Assembly: GCA_943787225.1 (NCBI GenBank)
Contig: CALSLP010000001.1
Span: 124,001 to 188,000, forward strand
From: an uncultured Alphaproteobacteria bacterium
GTDB lineage: Bacteria > Pseudomonadota > Alphaproteobacteria > MPNO01 > UBA2964
Length of the DNA: 64,000 nt
Reading direction: 5' to 3'
Made by a program: the position numbers and the translations under genes. This document shows positions 37,923 through 46,304 of this stretch, piece after piece. The first letter of the stretch is position 1. Each line of letters opens with the position of its first letter. The notes under the pieces are model-generated. The model searched no databases, was not told the origin of the DNA, and was given only the letters and a program-made list of their open reading frames with translations.

Positions 37923-39047
37923 TCACCCCAGTTTGTCGAGGACCCAATCAATTTGGTAGGCAACGACCTGTGTCCAGTTATCGACACTACAATGGCCAGA
38001 ACCACCGACCTCATCATCGAACAGGCGCAGGGTTTTATCGGCCACCGGTATTTCGTCGAACAGGCGCTGCGCTGATGAGACCGGCACCATGTGATCACGT
38101 GTGCCATGGGTGACCAGCATCGGACAGGTGATGTTGGCGAGCTTACCCTCTAAATTAAAGTCCGCCAGAAAGGCACGCGCCTCTTCATCGGAATTCGTAC
38201 CGGTGATCCATTGCAGCTGTTCATGCAATGGCGGATATGGATCATAGAGGTCTGCAAGCACATCATATAACGCGCCCCACACTACGCAGGCCTTGATACG
38301 GTGTTCAAAGCTCACGGCACGTGGCGCGTAATACCCCGCCATCGAGCCCCCGATCAGCCCAATCCGATCATGATCAACATCATTGCGGCCCATCAGATAA
38401 TCCACCGCCGCGGTGAAGACCCGTTCATAGTCAGGGATGGTCGGAATGCCATGCACCCGGATCGACTTTCCCTGGCCCGGCCCGTTGAATACCAGCACGC
38501 CGGCACCCCGTGCCGTCATCTCCTGGGCACCGCGAAACAACTGCTCCTCGGGCAACGCGTCGGCACCGGTTGGGAAAATGATCACCGGCGCTGGCGTGCT
38601 GCGTGCCGCTGTGCGCGGTGGCAGAAACAGCCCCTCCAGCTCATGGCCATCAAACGGGATCGTAATCCGTTCATAAGGATGCGGTTGAAGATCGATGCCT
38701 GTATAGAAACACTCAATACAGCGTTCATACATGGGCAATTTGCGCGGGTCTTTACCTGACAGAACCCGTTCAGCCGAGCGATAATAGGTAAAGGCACGCC
38801 AATAGGCGTTGCCCGCCGTCACGTCATGGCCAGCATCGGCGGCTTCATCGGCAATCGCCTTGACCCGGTTGCCCAGATCATAGAACGCGTCGTACCAGTC
38901 CTCGTTATTACCCGCGCGTATTTTGCGCGCCGCATAGAACAACTCATTGGTATCGGCACCGCCCTGCACAGCCTCGTAGAACAGCCATACGAGATGGAAC
39001 GAGAAAACAACGGACTCGCGCTGATCATCAGCCCAGTACTGGAACAT
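37923..39047 (-). CDS. Alpha/beta hydrolase related to 2,6-dihydroxypseudooxynicotine hydrolase
   Basis: A 374-residue hydrolase with a ~140-residue helical N-terminal part (DWYDAFYDLGNRVKAIADEA, AYWRAFTYYRSAE) before the catalytic domain, the layout of the C-C hydrolase of nicotine breakdown and FrsA-like proteins. GLIGGSMAGYYAPRA is the nucleophile elbow (Ser), VTHGTRDHMVPVSSA the acid region and GSGHCSVDN the catalytic His. It follows the same strand as the xanthine-dehydrogenase-like gene with a 112-base gap upstream of that gene. Cleavage of a heteroaromatic ring-derived ketone is plausible but not shown. Confidence 0.85.
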   Translation of the reverse strand: MFQYWADDQRESVVFSFHLVWLFYEAVQGGADTNELFYAARKIRAGNNEDWYDAFYDLGNRVKAIADEAADAGHDVTAGNAYWRAFTYYRSAERVLSGKDPRKLPMYERCIECFYTGIDLQPHPYERITIPFDGHELEGLFLPPRTAARSTPAPVIIFPTGADALPEEQLFRGAQEMTARGAGVLVFNGPGQGKSIRVHGIPTIPDYERVFTAAVDYLMGRNDVDHDRIGLIGGSMAGYYAPRAVSFEHRIKACVVWGALYDVLADLYDPYPPLHEQLQWITGTNSDEEARAFLADFNLEGKLANITCPMLVTHGTRDHMVPVSSAQRLFDEIPVADKTLRLFDDEVGGSGHCSVDNWTQVVAYQIDWVLDKLG

Positions 39048-39138
39048 AAAACTCTCCCTGCTCTATTAGCTGGCAAATTATAGGCCGGTATTCGACAACG
39101 CGAATAGGGCTGGTATCGAAGCCAGATTCTGACACCCC

Positions 39139-40143
39139 TTATTTAACGGCGTTCAGGCCAACAAAGCTGCCGCCATTCCGTTCCGCGAGCACCCGCATCA
39201 AATGCGCGAAACGCGCGCGATTTCTGCGGGCCCGATCATCAAGGAACAGAACAGGAAAGCCAAACGCATGGACACGGACACGCGGCTGACCACTGACGTC
39301 CTTTGCGTTTATCCGGGTGACCTCCTCAATCACATTATTGATATTCGAGCCGGTGAAATCATCACCGAAAACATAGAGGCTAATGCGGCGATCTTTGCGG
39401 TAAAACCGGCGGATGGCGGCAACGACGCCCTCGACAGGACTACTATTGCTGAAACTTTTCCACGTCTTGATCCGATCAATAACGGCTTTGCGCCGCGCCG
39501 GGCTGTCAGGAATCCAACGACCTCTGTAGGCCTCGAACATATAACGACCCATATCGTTCATGACCTGAATACCCTTCACCCTGGGATAGACACTCAGCAC
39601 TTCCTTTACTTTCTGGGTCACCAGCGGCCAGGCATAACTTTTCATACTGCCGGACGTATCGACGATAAAGATGATATATTCGCTGTCTACGGGAATGCCA
39701 CCAATGACATTATTCGCGGGGGGCGGCTTATATCCTGACTTGTTCAGCAGACGTTGCATCTCTGCGCTCAGCCGTTGCCGAACAACTTCCAGGTCACTGG
39801 CCCGTTTAGTCTCTTTCTGGACACTGGATTTTACCGCCGCAGCCGTCGTCGTCGCCTGGTTCAACTGCCGAGACAAAGCACGGGCCTGTTCGGTGACGAT
39901 CGAAATCTTTTTGACCGTCTCTGCCAGTTCCCCGGCAAGGGTCTGGCTTTCGCGGACATGTTGCTCACGGGCCTCGTTCCGCTGAGAAACCAGTCCACGG
40001 AGATCCTCAGTGATCTTCTTGACAGTCACTGGCTCAAGCGCCAGCGACAGCACAAGCAGCAGGATCACGGCACCAAATCCACAGGAAATCACATCCAGGA
40101 AGGACATGGAAAACACTTCTATAGCGCGGCGGCGGGTTTTCAT
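39139..40143 (-). CDS. ExbD/MotB-like anchor with von Willebrand A domain (protein 2)
   Basis: About 334 residues from ATG 40143, which overlaps the stop of the preceding gene (TAATG). One N-terminal membrane helix reads SFLDVISCGFGAVILLLVLS; its Asp corresponds in position to the proton-carrying Asp of ExbD/TolR (LVDVMLVLL). A long coiled coil (residues ~45-130) leads to a C-terminal vWA domain with FIVDTSGSM (MIDAS metal site) and VFGDDFTG. The last ~50 residues contain a basic RARRNRARFAHLM stretch. It ends the seven- to eight-gene minus-strand operon that also encodes the channel subunit. It is probably periplasmic apart from the short N-terminus. Confidence 0.85.
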   Translation of the reverse strand: MKTRRRAIEVFSMSFLDVISCGFGAVILLLVLSLALEPVTVKKITEDLRGLVSQRNEAREQHVRESQTLAGELAETVKKISIVTEQARALSRQLNQATTTAAAVKSSVQKETKRASDLEVVRQRLSAEMQRLLNKSGYKPPPANNVIGGIPVDSEYIIFIVDTSGSMKSYAWPLVTQKVKEVLSVYPRVKGIQVMNDMGRYMFEAYRGRWIPDSPARRKAVIDRIKTWKSFSNSSPVEGVVAAIRRFYRKDRRISLYVFGDDFTGSNINNVIEEVTRINAKDVSGQPRVRVHAFGFPVLFLDDRARRNRARFAHLMRVLAERNGGSFVGLNAVK

Positions 40144-41234
40144 TACGGCCAGTCCCGCGACGGGGCGATGAACGACCCACGGCTCTTGATTGCCAGTTCC
40201 CAAAACGAGACGGCAGCACCCGGATCACCTTCCATCGGAAACAACATTGTATTTACCGGCACGGACGCCGGAACATGCGCCAGCGCACTCCGAAAATGGG
40301 CTAGGCGTTCCTCGCTGGTCACGAGCCCAGGTTTGGCCTGCGTGTCCCCCTGGGTCGGTAAGCCGTCCGTTAACAGGATGATATTGTCAGGTCGCGGTTT
40401 CAGGTTCTGCGAAATTTTAAAGGCCTTATGCAGGCTGGTGCCGCCCTCCGGCGTAAGAGCCCGTATACCAGCAACGGCCGCTTGCAGATTTGCCGTACTA
40501 AGGGAACTCAACCAGCGACCAGCAGTACCCGCCACGACCGGCTTTGCAGACGTATTGAAGGCCATAACCTGAAACTGCGTGCCGCGCTTCAAATTAGCGA
40601 TGATCCAATGCGCCGAGTGAACGACGCGCTGCCATTTTGGCGCCTGGCGCCGGCGCGCGGGGTCCATCAGCTTGCGGCGCACAACGTTGACGACGGTCTC
40701 ATCGAGCATACTGGCCGACGCATCCAGCAATATAAGCGTCCGACTCCCCCCGAGCTTCAAACCGGTCAGATACTGGCGCTGGCCATCACCCGTAAAGCCA
40801 ATGAGACGTTCTCCCGATTTGACCTCTTTGGGTTTTTGGGTTCGAACGATCTGTGCGCTGCGCTCAAGGGCTTCTTTTTGCTGTTTGAGACTCGCGGTAG
40901 CCGCTCGAATACGCTGGGCCTCCGCTTGTGCCGAAACCTGCTCCTCCTTCACTTTACCAATTTTGGCATCCAAATCGGCCACCCTGGCTTTTAGCGTCCC
41001 TTCTGTAAGCGTGGCCTCTTTGACTTTCTGTTTTATCTCGGTGAGGTGCTGCTGCGCGAGGAGCTCAAGGGTTGTGGCCCGGCTCAACTCACCCCGCAAA
41101 TCTGCGGATTTGGCTTCGCGTTTACGCAGCACTTCACCGTTCAGGATCATCACCAGCAGTACCACCGCGCCAAAGCCGCAGAACATGATGTCCAGAAAGG
41201 CAAGGCTGAAGGGAGTAAGGGCGCGTTTCTTCAT
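40143..41234 (-). CDS. ExbD/MotB-like anchor with von Willebrand A domain (protein 1)
   Basis: A 363-residue relative of the next gene product. The single N-terminal helix is AFLDIMFCGFGAVVLLVMIL, sharing FLD-x3-CGFGAV with protein 2; the Asp again fits the ion-binding Asp of ExbD/TolR/MotB. A coiled coil of about 100 residues (SADLRGELSRATTLE to KEALERSAQ) precedes a vWA domain with LILLDASASM (MIDAS), GTSLHKAF and ILLTDGLPT. The presence of two non-identical Asp-bearing anchors next to one channel gene suggests a heterodimeric stator core. It lies 22 bases downstream of the channel gene. Confidence 0.87.
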   Translation of the reverse strand: MKKRALTPFSLAFLDIMFCGFGAVVLLVMILNGEVLRKREAKSADLRGELSRATTLELLAQQHLTEIKQKVKEATLTEGTLKARVADLDAKIGKVKEEQVSAQAEAQRIRAATASLKQQKEALERSAQIVRTQKPKEVKSGERLIGFTGDGQRQYLTGLKLGGSRTLILLDASASMLDETVVNVVRRKLMDPARRRQAPKWQRVVHSAHWIIANLKRGTQFQVMAFNTSAKPVVAGTAGRWLSSLSTANLQAAVAGIRALTPEGGTSLHKAFKISQNLKPRPDNIILLTDGLPTQGDTQAKPGLVTSEERLAHFRSALAHVPASVPVNTMLFPMEGDPGAAVSFWELAIKSRGSFIAPSRDWP

Positions 41235-41256
41235 CGCTAAAGAGCCTGACTCTGCG

Positions 41257-42054
41257 TCACACTCTCAAACGGCGGACAAACCAGTCCTCGCAATAGCGTC
41301 GGACATCCAAAACCAGCCGTTCCTGCGCCGATTGCTGACTATGGATCAAGAACATCAGAACGATACTGATCACCAGGGCAACAAAGGTTGAATTGAAGGC
41401 CACACCAAGGCTCTGGGTTACACCGGTAATATCACCTTCGACAGCTCGGTGAGCCTGGGCCAGTGCTTCACCAATCCCACGCACCGTGCCGATAAAGCCG
41501 ACGGAAGGAATCGCCCAGGCGATATAGCGGATGATCGACAATTCAGACTCCGCCTTTTCCGCCTCGGAATCGCACATTTCCTGAACGACACTGGACGTGT
41601 CCTGAACACTGCGGGTTGCGGAAAAGCGGTCAATGGCCGCCAGCATTACCCGCGACAGCAGATAATCCTGCGCGACTTCCGGGATCCGTTTTCGGATCAA
41701 AGTCGATGTCTGTTCTGCCGTTTCGACGGTGACCGATTGGTCCTCAGGCAACCCGACAAGGTCAAGCCGCAGCTGTTCCCGTTGGCGGCGAGAGGCCATG
41801 GCCTTGTACCCAAGGATCGAAATCGCCCACAGGAGCAGCACAAAACACGCTTCCTGCTCGAAATCACGGAGCACGACATAGGCCGAGCGCTGTATCTCAT
41901 AATTTGAATTCTGCGCGATTTGGATCTTCTCCTGAGCGATAAACGCATCAGCATTGGGCCGAACGACCGCCACATAAATGGCATGGACGACGATAAAAGC
42001 GATCAACAACGCAAAGAGTTGATAGATCAGTTCGGACGGAAACAGCTTTTTCAT
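41257..42054 (-). CDS. MotA/TolQ/ExbB-type proton channel protein
   Basis: About 265 residues from ATG 42054 (GAGAGAG lies just upstream). Helix 1 is at residues ~10-30, helix 2 at ~72-92, followed by a ~80-residue cytoplasmic loop. The C-terminal pair IIRYIAWAIPSVGFIGTVRG and GVAFNSTFVALVISIVLMF is the conserved TolQ/ExbB/MotA channel core (PSxGxxGTVxG; AFxxTxxAL). Family members form pentamers around two Asp-bearing anchor helices and turn proton or sodium flow into motion. The partners here would be the two vWA anchors encoded directly downstream, instead of OmpA-type or ExbD proteins. Confidence 0.9.
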   Translation of the reverse strand: MKKLFPSELIYQLFALLIAFIVVHAIYVAVVRPNADAFIAQEKIQIAQNSNYEIQRSAYVVLRDFEQEACFVLLLWAISILGYKAMASRRQREQLRLDLVGLPEDQSVTVETAEQTSTLIRKRIPEVAQDYLLSRVMLAAIDRFSATRSVQDTSSVVQEMCDSEAEKAESELSIIRYIAWAIPSVGFIGTVRGIGEALAQAHRAVEGDITGVTQSLGVAFNSTFVALVISIVLMFLIHSQQSAQERLVLDVRRYCEDWFVRRLRV

Positions 42055-42064
42055 GGTCGCTCTC

Positions 42065-42301
42065 TCAGATGTCAGATGGAAAAGACACCGGCTTTCCCGC
42101 CGATATCTTCTCCTTTGGTTTAAACACGCCTTTGGAGGGTTTGCGGATGGGCGCTTTAACAACCGGTTGCACCGGCCGGCGTGTTTCCGCAGGTTTTCCA
42201 GCTTCTGGTTTCTCCGCGGCGTTGGCGGCAGGCGCGATCAAAACCAGCATCACGGTAGCAATTATCGTTGCGAGCGCGCTGCTATTTCGGAATATTGACA
42301 T
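42065..42301 (-). CDS. Small secreted basic protein of the vWA/ExbB operon
   Basis: A 78-residue product starting MSIFRNSSALATIIATVML with a signal peptide ending APAANA|AE, then a Pro/Lys-rich mature part (KPEAGKPAETRRPVQPVVKA) without clear fold. The ATG at 42301 overlaps the end of the PEGA/FGE-like gene by 20 bases, and the channel gene starts 10 bases downstream, so it is translated in step with both. Function unknown; a periplasmic linker or binding peptide is possible. Confidence 0.65.
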   Translation of the reverse strand: MSIFRNSSALATIIATVMLVLIAPAANAAEKPEAGKPAETRRPVQPVVKAPIRKPSKGVFKPKEKISAGKPVSFPSDI

Positions 42302-44765
42302 AACGGGCAATCCTGAATCCCAAATCGTTTCTAGGCGTTTTACTATAGTCGCGATAGGACAGCCGCAGCTCGGTGATCGATCCGTGACGCCAGCTCGAGC
42401 CGCGGACCACATGAAATTTGCCGCTCGGCGGCCCCCTTGGATCACGGCGGACCTTCTTCAGACTGCCGACGAAAGTATCATAATAATCATGGCACCATTC
42501 TGACACGTTTCCGCCGAGATCATGAAGTCCGGTTCCATTTGGCCTAAAACTCGCGACTGGTGCCGCGTATCGATAACCGTCGGAATAGCTCTTTAAAACG
42601 AGGGGCAAAACGCCTGTAGCACTGCTGTCGGCATAGTTGCCACTGTTTCTACCCGGTGGCAACGCACGCCCCCAGGGATATTTCAACGGTCGGGTAAGCG
42701 ACCGCGCACCAGCTTCATAACGCGCAGCATATACCCATTCGGCTTCAGTCGGCAGTCGGTAGCCTACGGTCATTGGCTGGGTCGCCACCATCTTACCGCC
42801 CCGTTCGATATACGCGGGTGGCAGGTTTTCTTTTTTACTCAGCCAGTTGAGAAATTTTGCTGCATCATCCCAGGTAACGTTGGCAACGGGATAACGCGCG
42901 CCGTTCAGGCTCCTGCCCTGTTCGTCGCCGGAGTTATGGCCTGACCGGAATTGCCGGTACTGCTGATTTGTCACCTCGCGCGCACCGATCATAAAACTGC
43001 GGCTCAACTCGACCGTGAACTGTGTTTCGTTCGACCGTCTTCCCGCTTCCCGGCGCGAGGCACCCACCTGAAAACGAACTGGCTTCTCAATAGGGATCAG
43101 GCGAACAACATGCCCGGATTTGGTTTTGATGTCCTGGCGCGCCTTTTCCCGCGCGACATCTATTAATCGTTTCAGACTTACGTTCAGACGCTTGGAAACA
43201 CCTTTTCTTGGCGTCACGGTCGTCGAAAACGTTGTATATCCTTCCCGAACAACTTCGATACGGTGCGGTCGGGACGGCAGCCGCAACCGCCGTGATGCGG
43301 TACCGATTTTTTTACCATCGACCTTTAAGACGGCCCCTGCCGGTCGCGTGCGGATAAAAACGATGCCGTATTCAGGGATCATCCGCAGATTGATGTCATT
43401 CAGCTGCCCCCCTGCAATGCGAACCCGCTGGCTGGCCGAAACGTATCCCGGTTTGGTCAGCTTGAGATCATATGTTTGTTCGGAGATCAAAGGCAGAGAC
43501 AATGGCGTGCGACCGCTGAATTGTCCGTTGATCGTAACGGTCGCGCCTGGCGGGTCCGTTTTAAGGCGCAACGTCCCGTCTATTCTTTCCATTTTGAAAG
43601 GCGGCAGTGTGATTGCGAGGCCCGCTTCTATCTTCACCAGCACCGTAATCGGCTTCCAACCCTCGCGGGACAGCGTCATGCCATACTGCCCCTGAAGCGG
43701 TTCTGCCGTCAGTGGCGTTTTTCCGATAGTTTCAGAACCAAGGGCGACATCGGCCTGTTCTGGCGTGCTGCTAACGACCAGCGTTCCCCACGCTGGCTTA
43801 AGCTCGAAATCAACAGACTGAGCTTCGCCCTTTCCCTGGATCTCAAGCGATTTTTCGGCTCGTAAATAGCGGTCAGCGATCACCTCAATTTTGCGTTTAC
43901 CCGCCTCGATTTCGATTTTTTGTAGCGGAGACTTGCCAACGGATTTGCCATCAACCGTCACCGTCGCACCGGTAATCGGTGAGGTCGTCACGCTAAGACG
44001 CCCCGGCAGCTTCTGCATATTGAATTTTAAATCCGGTTTTGTCCCGAACCCGATGCTCACCCTCTTTTCAAGCTTCCGATATCCCGCTAGCTGCGCCGAG
44101 ACGGTATAGCTGCCCGGCAGCGTGAGATAGCGTCCGCCAATCGCTATCGGCGGTATCATGCCGCGAAATGATACTGAATTCGGCTGCGGTGCCACCAAGA
44201 TCCGGACAGGCGATGCCGCCAGGACAAAACCGGCAATCAGCAAGAGAATAAAAAGACCACCGAAGGCGATCTTCCGGTTCCGATTACCCGCCCAGTGCCC
44301 GCCTCGCCGCTTTGGGCCAGAATCCGCCAATGGCGGTGTTGATATCGATTCATCCTTTGGTTTTTCTGTCTCTAGCGGCTCAGGGGATACCGCTTGGGTT
44401 TCAACTCCCCCCGTTTCCGGTACGACACCAGGAACAACAGTGGAGAAGGACAGCATGCCATCGACCTCTCCGACGTGAAGGGAGGCATCACCGAAAGTCA
44501 GACGATCACCTGCCGACAACCAGGTTGACCCTTCGATTGGGACATCATTGTAAAAGGCGGCGTAGAGGTCCGATTCCGGCTGAACGTAAATCCGTTCCTC
44601 ATGATACCGGGCCCAAAGAATTGGTGCCTTTTCCGCCGCGCCCCCGTAAACCACAATACCGACATCAGAGAGGCTGATCGCCAGTGGGAATTCAGACGTC
44701 TCGACAACGCGACGGCTATTTTCAGACAAGATCAAAATCACGCCGCTCAGATCCTTTCCGTGCAA
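42282..44765 (-). CDS. Membrane protein with FHA-like, five PEGA and FGE-sulfatase-like domains
   Basis: An 827-residue protein. Residues ~1-110 resemble a forkhead-associated/YscD-type cytoplasmic domain (FYNDVPIEGSTWLSAGDRLTFG). A Pro/Glu-rich linker and one membrane helix (~166-185, IAFGGLFILLLIAGFVLAA) follow. Residues ~186-535 hold five PEGA-like repeats (for example PPGATVTINGQFSGRTPLSL, with the G-x-TP-L pattern). Residues ~565-825 are an SUMF1/formylglycine-generating-enzyme-like domain (REVTNQQYRQF, GYRLPTEAEWVYAAR, HDLGGNVSEWCHDYYD, VVRGSSW, LGFRIAR). No sulfatase gene is nearby, so this domain may bind carbohydrate or protein instead. The start overlaps the preceding gene by 19 bases. 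Confidence 0.87.
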   Translation of the reverse strand: MHGKDLSGVILILSENSRRVVETSEFPLAISLSDVGIVVYGGAAEKAPILWARYHEERIYVQPESDLYAAFYNDVPIEGSTWLSAGDRLTFGDASLHVGEVDGMLSFSTVVPGVVPETGGVETQAVSPEPLETEKPKDESISTPPLADSGPKRRGGHWAGNRNRKIAFGGLFILLLIAGFVLAASPVRILVAPQPNSVSFRGMIPPIAIGGRYLTLPGSYTVSAQLAGYRKLEKRVSIGFGTKPDLKFNMQKLPGRLSVTTSPITGATVTVDGKSVGKSPLQKIEIEAGKRKIEVIADRYLRAEKSLEIQGKGEAQSVDFELKPAWGTLVVSSTPEQADVALGSETIGKTPLTAEPLQGQYGMTLSREGWKPITVLVKIEAGLAITLPPFKMERIDGTLRLKTDPPGATVTINGQFSGRTPLSLPLISEQTYDLKLTKPGYVSASQRVRIAGGQLNDINLRMIPEYGIVFIRTRPAGAVLKVDGKKIGTASRRLRLPSRPHRIEVVREGYTTFSTTVTPRKGVSKRLNVSLKRLIDVAREKARQDIKTKSGHVVRLIPIEKPVRFQVGASRREAGRRSNETQFTVELSRSFMIGAREVTNQQYRQFRSGHNSGDEQGRSLNGARYPVANVTWDDAAKFLNWLSKKENLPPAYIERGGKMVATQPMTVGYRLPTEAEWVYAARYEAGARSLTRPLKYPWGRALPPGRNSGNYADSSATGVLPLVLKSYSDGYRYAAPVASFRPNGTGLHDLGGNVSEWCHDYYDTFVGSLKKVRRDPRGPPSGKFHVVRGSSWRHGSITELRLSYRDYSKTPRNDLGFRIARYVNIPK

Positions 44766-46264
44766 CGAACCACGACGACTGTTTCTGCATCGTGAGAAAG
44801 CACGCGAAACTCAACCCGGACATCGCGGTACCCTGCCCGAGAACCGACAGCGACATAGCCCCCAGGTTTCAAGGTTAACCGGCGCTCTGACAATGTCCCG
44901 AAGCGGGCGACGCGATAGAGAACAACATTCGTCTGCCCATCTGACTTGAGAACTACCTGGCGCGGCGTGTTCGCCGCTGAAATCAAAACACCGAGGCGCT
45001 CCGCATCCGCCTGCAACCTCGGGCCACCACCGGCAAGATTATTCGCTGCAGCAAGCACCTGACGGGCATGCGCCAATGGTTCCGCCGAGCTCAGCCTGTC
45101 GGGATTATCGAGATAGTTCCGCACTTGACTATAAACTGATTGAATTCTGACCGCCCGCGCCCTGCCCGCTACGGCAAACCCGGCTGTCCGGTCGATCTTC
45201 AATATCTTGTCATATAATCCGATAACGTCCGACCACCGTTCCGCCTGCGCCGATGCGCGTGCGCGGGCCCGAAGAGACGCAATGGCCTGCAGCTGACGTC
45301 CCGACCGGATATTTTTGCGGATGTCAGTAATCTCTGGCGCCCCGGGACGGATTTTCCGGGCGGTTTCTAAATCCCTTGTAGCCTGATTGAAGTTCTTTCG
45401 TTCGATAGCGTCGAGCGCACCGGAAATAGCCTTTCGGTAGTCGCGGTCCTGGATGATGCCACCGAGACGGTTGGCGTTTTCCCGCGCCGGGATGAAATCG
45501 CCATCAAGCGTTGCAGCCTCCTGGAAAGCGCTGAACCCAGCATCGACATCACCTGCGGCCTCCAACCGCCGCGCCTCGTCCATCCTTTCCCTCACCCGGG
45601 GCACCTGTGCCGCCCGGCGAAGGCCATTCTGCGCGCGCACCTCTCCAGGCTGCAATGCCAGCGCAATCTGGAATTGCGCGGTCGCGGCATCACCCTCCAG
45701 GCTATCGAGCGCTGCCATGCCCGTATCTATCGCCTGGGCGAAGCGTTGCTCTTTGCTTGCCGTCAGCTTGTCGAACAGCGAGATCGTCTCTCGGAAGCCA
45801 GTCGATGCCTCGGCGAAATTCTGACGATCAAGGAACGTGTTAGCTTTTTTAAGCACCTTTATCACATCGGCATAACTCGGCGGGAACGCTGCATCTCCCC
45901 AAACCCGAACGCCCTCATTTTCAAGTTGAGCCTGACGTCTAAGGGCCCCCGCGAGAAGCCGTTGCGCCTCCTCTCGAGCAAGTATCATTGCCGGATTTTC
46001 AGCCGAAGTCGTTGCCTGGTTCTTGGTTTTTATCGGCTTGGCAGTCGCCGTCTTGGATTCCCGGGCTGACGAGACGACTGGGTTGGAAGCCGCTTTTGTT
46101 ACGGGTTCCTTGGCCTCCCGGTCGGCTGCCTCATTGACCCATTCCGGCAACAGAAGCACAACGCCGACCGCCACCAAAACGAGAACTCCGATAACCACAT
46201 AAGCAAGAGAGACTGTCCTGCTGCTCAGCCGTCGGGTACCGGGCGGGACACCGGAAGACGTCAA
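44747..46264 (-). CDS. Membrane-anchored TPR-like protein
   Basis: A 505-residue protein with one N-terminal membrane helix (about residues 20-41, LAYVVIGVLVLVAVGVVLLL), a low-complexity Ala/Thr/Lys linker, and about 300 residues of helical repeats of the TPR kind (AAGDVDAGFSAFQEAATLDG, KNFNQATRDLETARKIRPGA). The C-terminal ~80 residues are beta-rich with LTLKPGGYVAVGSRAGYRDV, which resembles a PEGA repeat. It would sit in the periplasm as a scaffold. It overlaps the next gene by 19 bases, so the two are co-translated. Confidence 0.8.
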   Translation of the reverse strand: MTSSGVPPGTRRLSSRTVSLAYVVIGVLVLVAVGVVLLLPEWVNEAADREAKEPVTKAASNPVVSSARESKTATAKPIKTKNQATTSAENPAMILAREEAQRLLAGALRRQAQLENEGVRVWGDAAFPPSYADVIKVLKKANTFLDRQNFAEASTGFRETISLFDKLTASKEQRFAQAIDTGMAALDSLEGDAATAQFQIALALQPGEVRAQNGLRRAAQVPRVRERMDEARRLEAAGDVDAGFSAFQEAATLDGDFIPARENANRLGGIIQDRDYRKAISGALDAIERKNFNQATRDLETARKIRPGAPEITDIRKNIRSGRQLQAIASLRARARASAQAERWSDVIGLYDKILKIDRTAGFAVAGRARAVRIQSVYSQVRNYLDNPDRLSSAEPLAHARQVLAAANNLAGGGPRLQADAERLGVLISAANTPRQVVLKSDGQTNVVLYRVARFGTLSERRLTLKPGGYVAVGSRAGYRDVRVEFRVLSHDAETVVVVRCTERI

Positions 46265-46304
46265 CGTCCCATTCCGGGAAAACGATAACCGAACCCATCA
46301 GAGA

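Noticed and set aside
39754..40572. 272-residue plus-strand frame across the vWA genes
   Set aside because: Opposite strand holds two clear vWA proteins with MIDAS motifs; the plus product is basic and low in structure.
39139..42054. Zorya anti-phage system
   Set aside because: A channel and Asp-bearing anchors are present, but the anchors have vWA and not OmpA-like domains, and no ZorC, ZorD or ZorE gene is present.
42282..44765. Sulfatase-activating formylglycine enzyme
   Set aside because: No sulfatase is nearby and the domain is fused to PEGA repeats; a true FGE function is not supported by the sequence.
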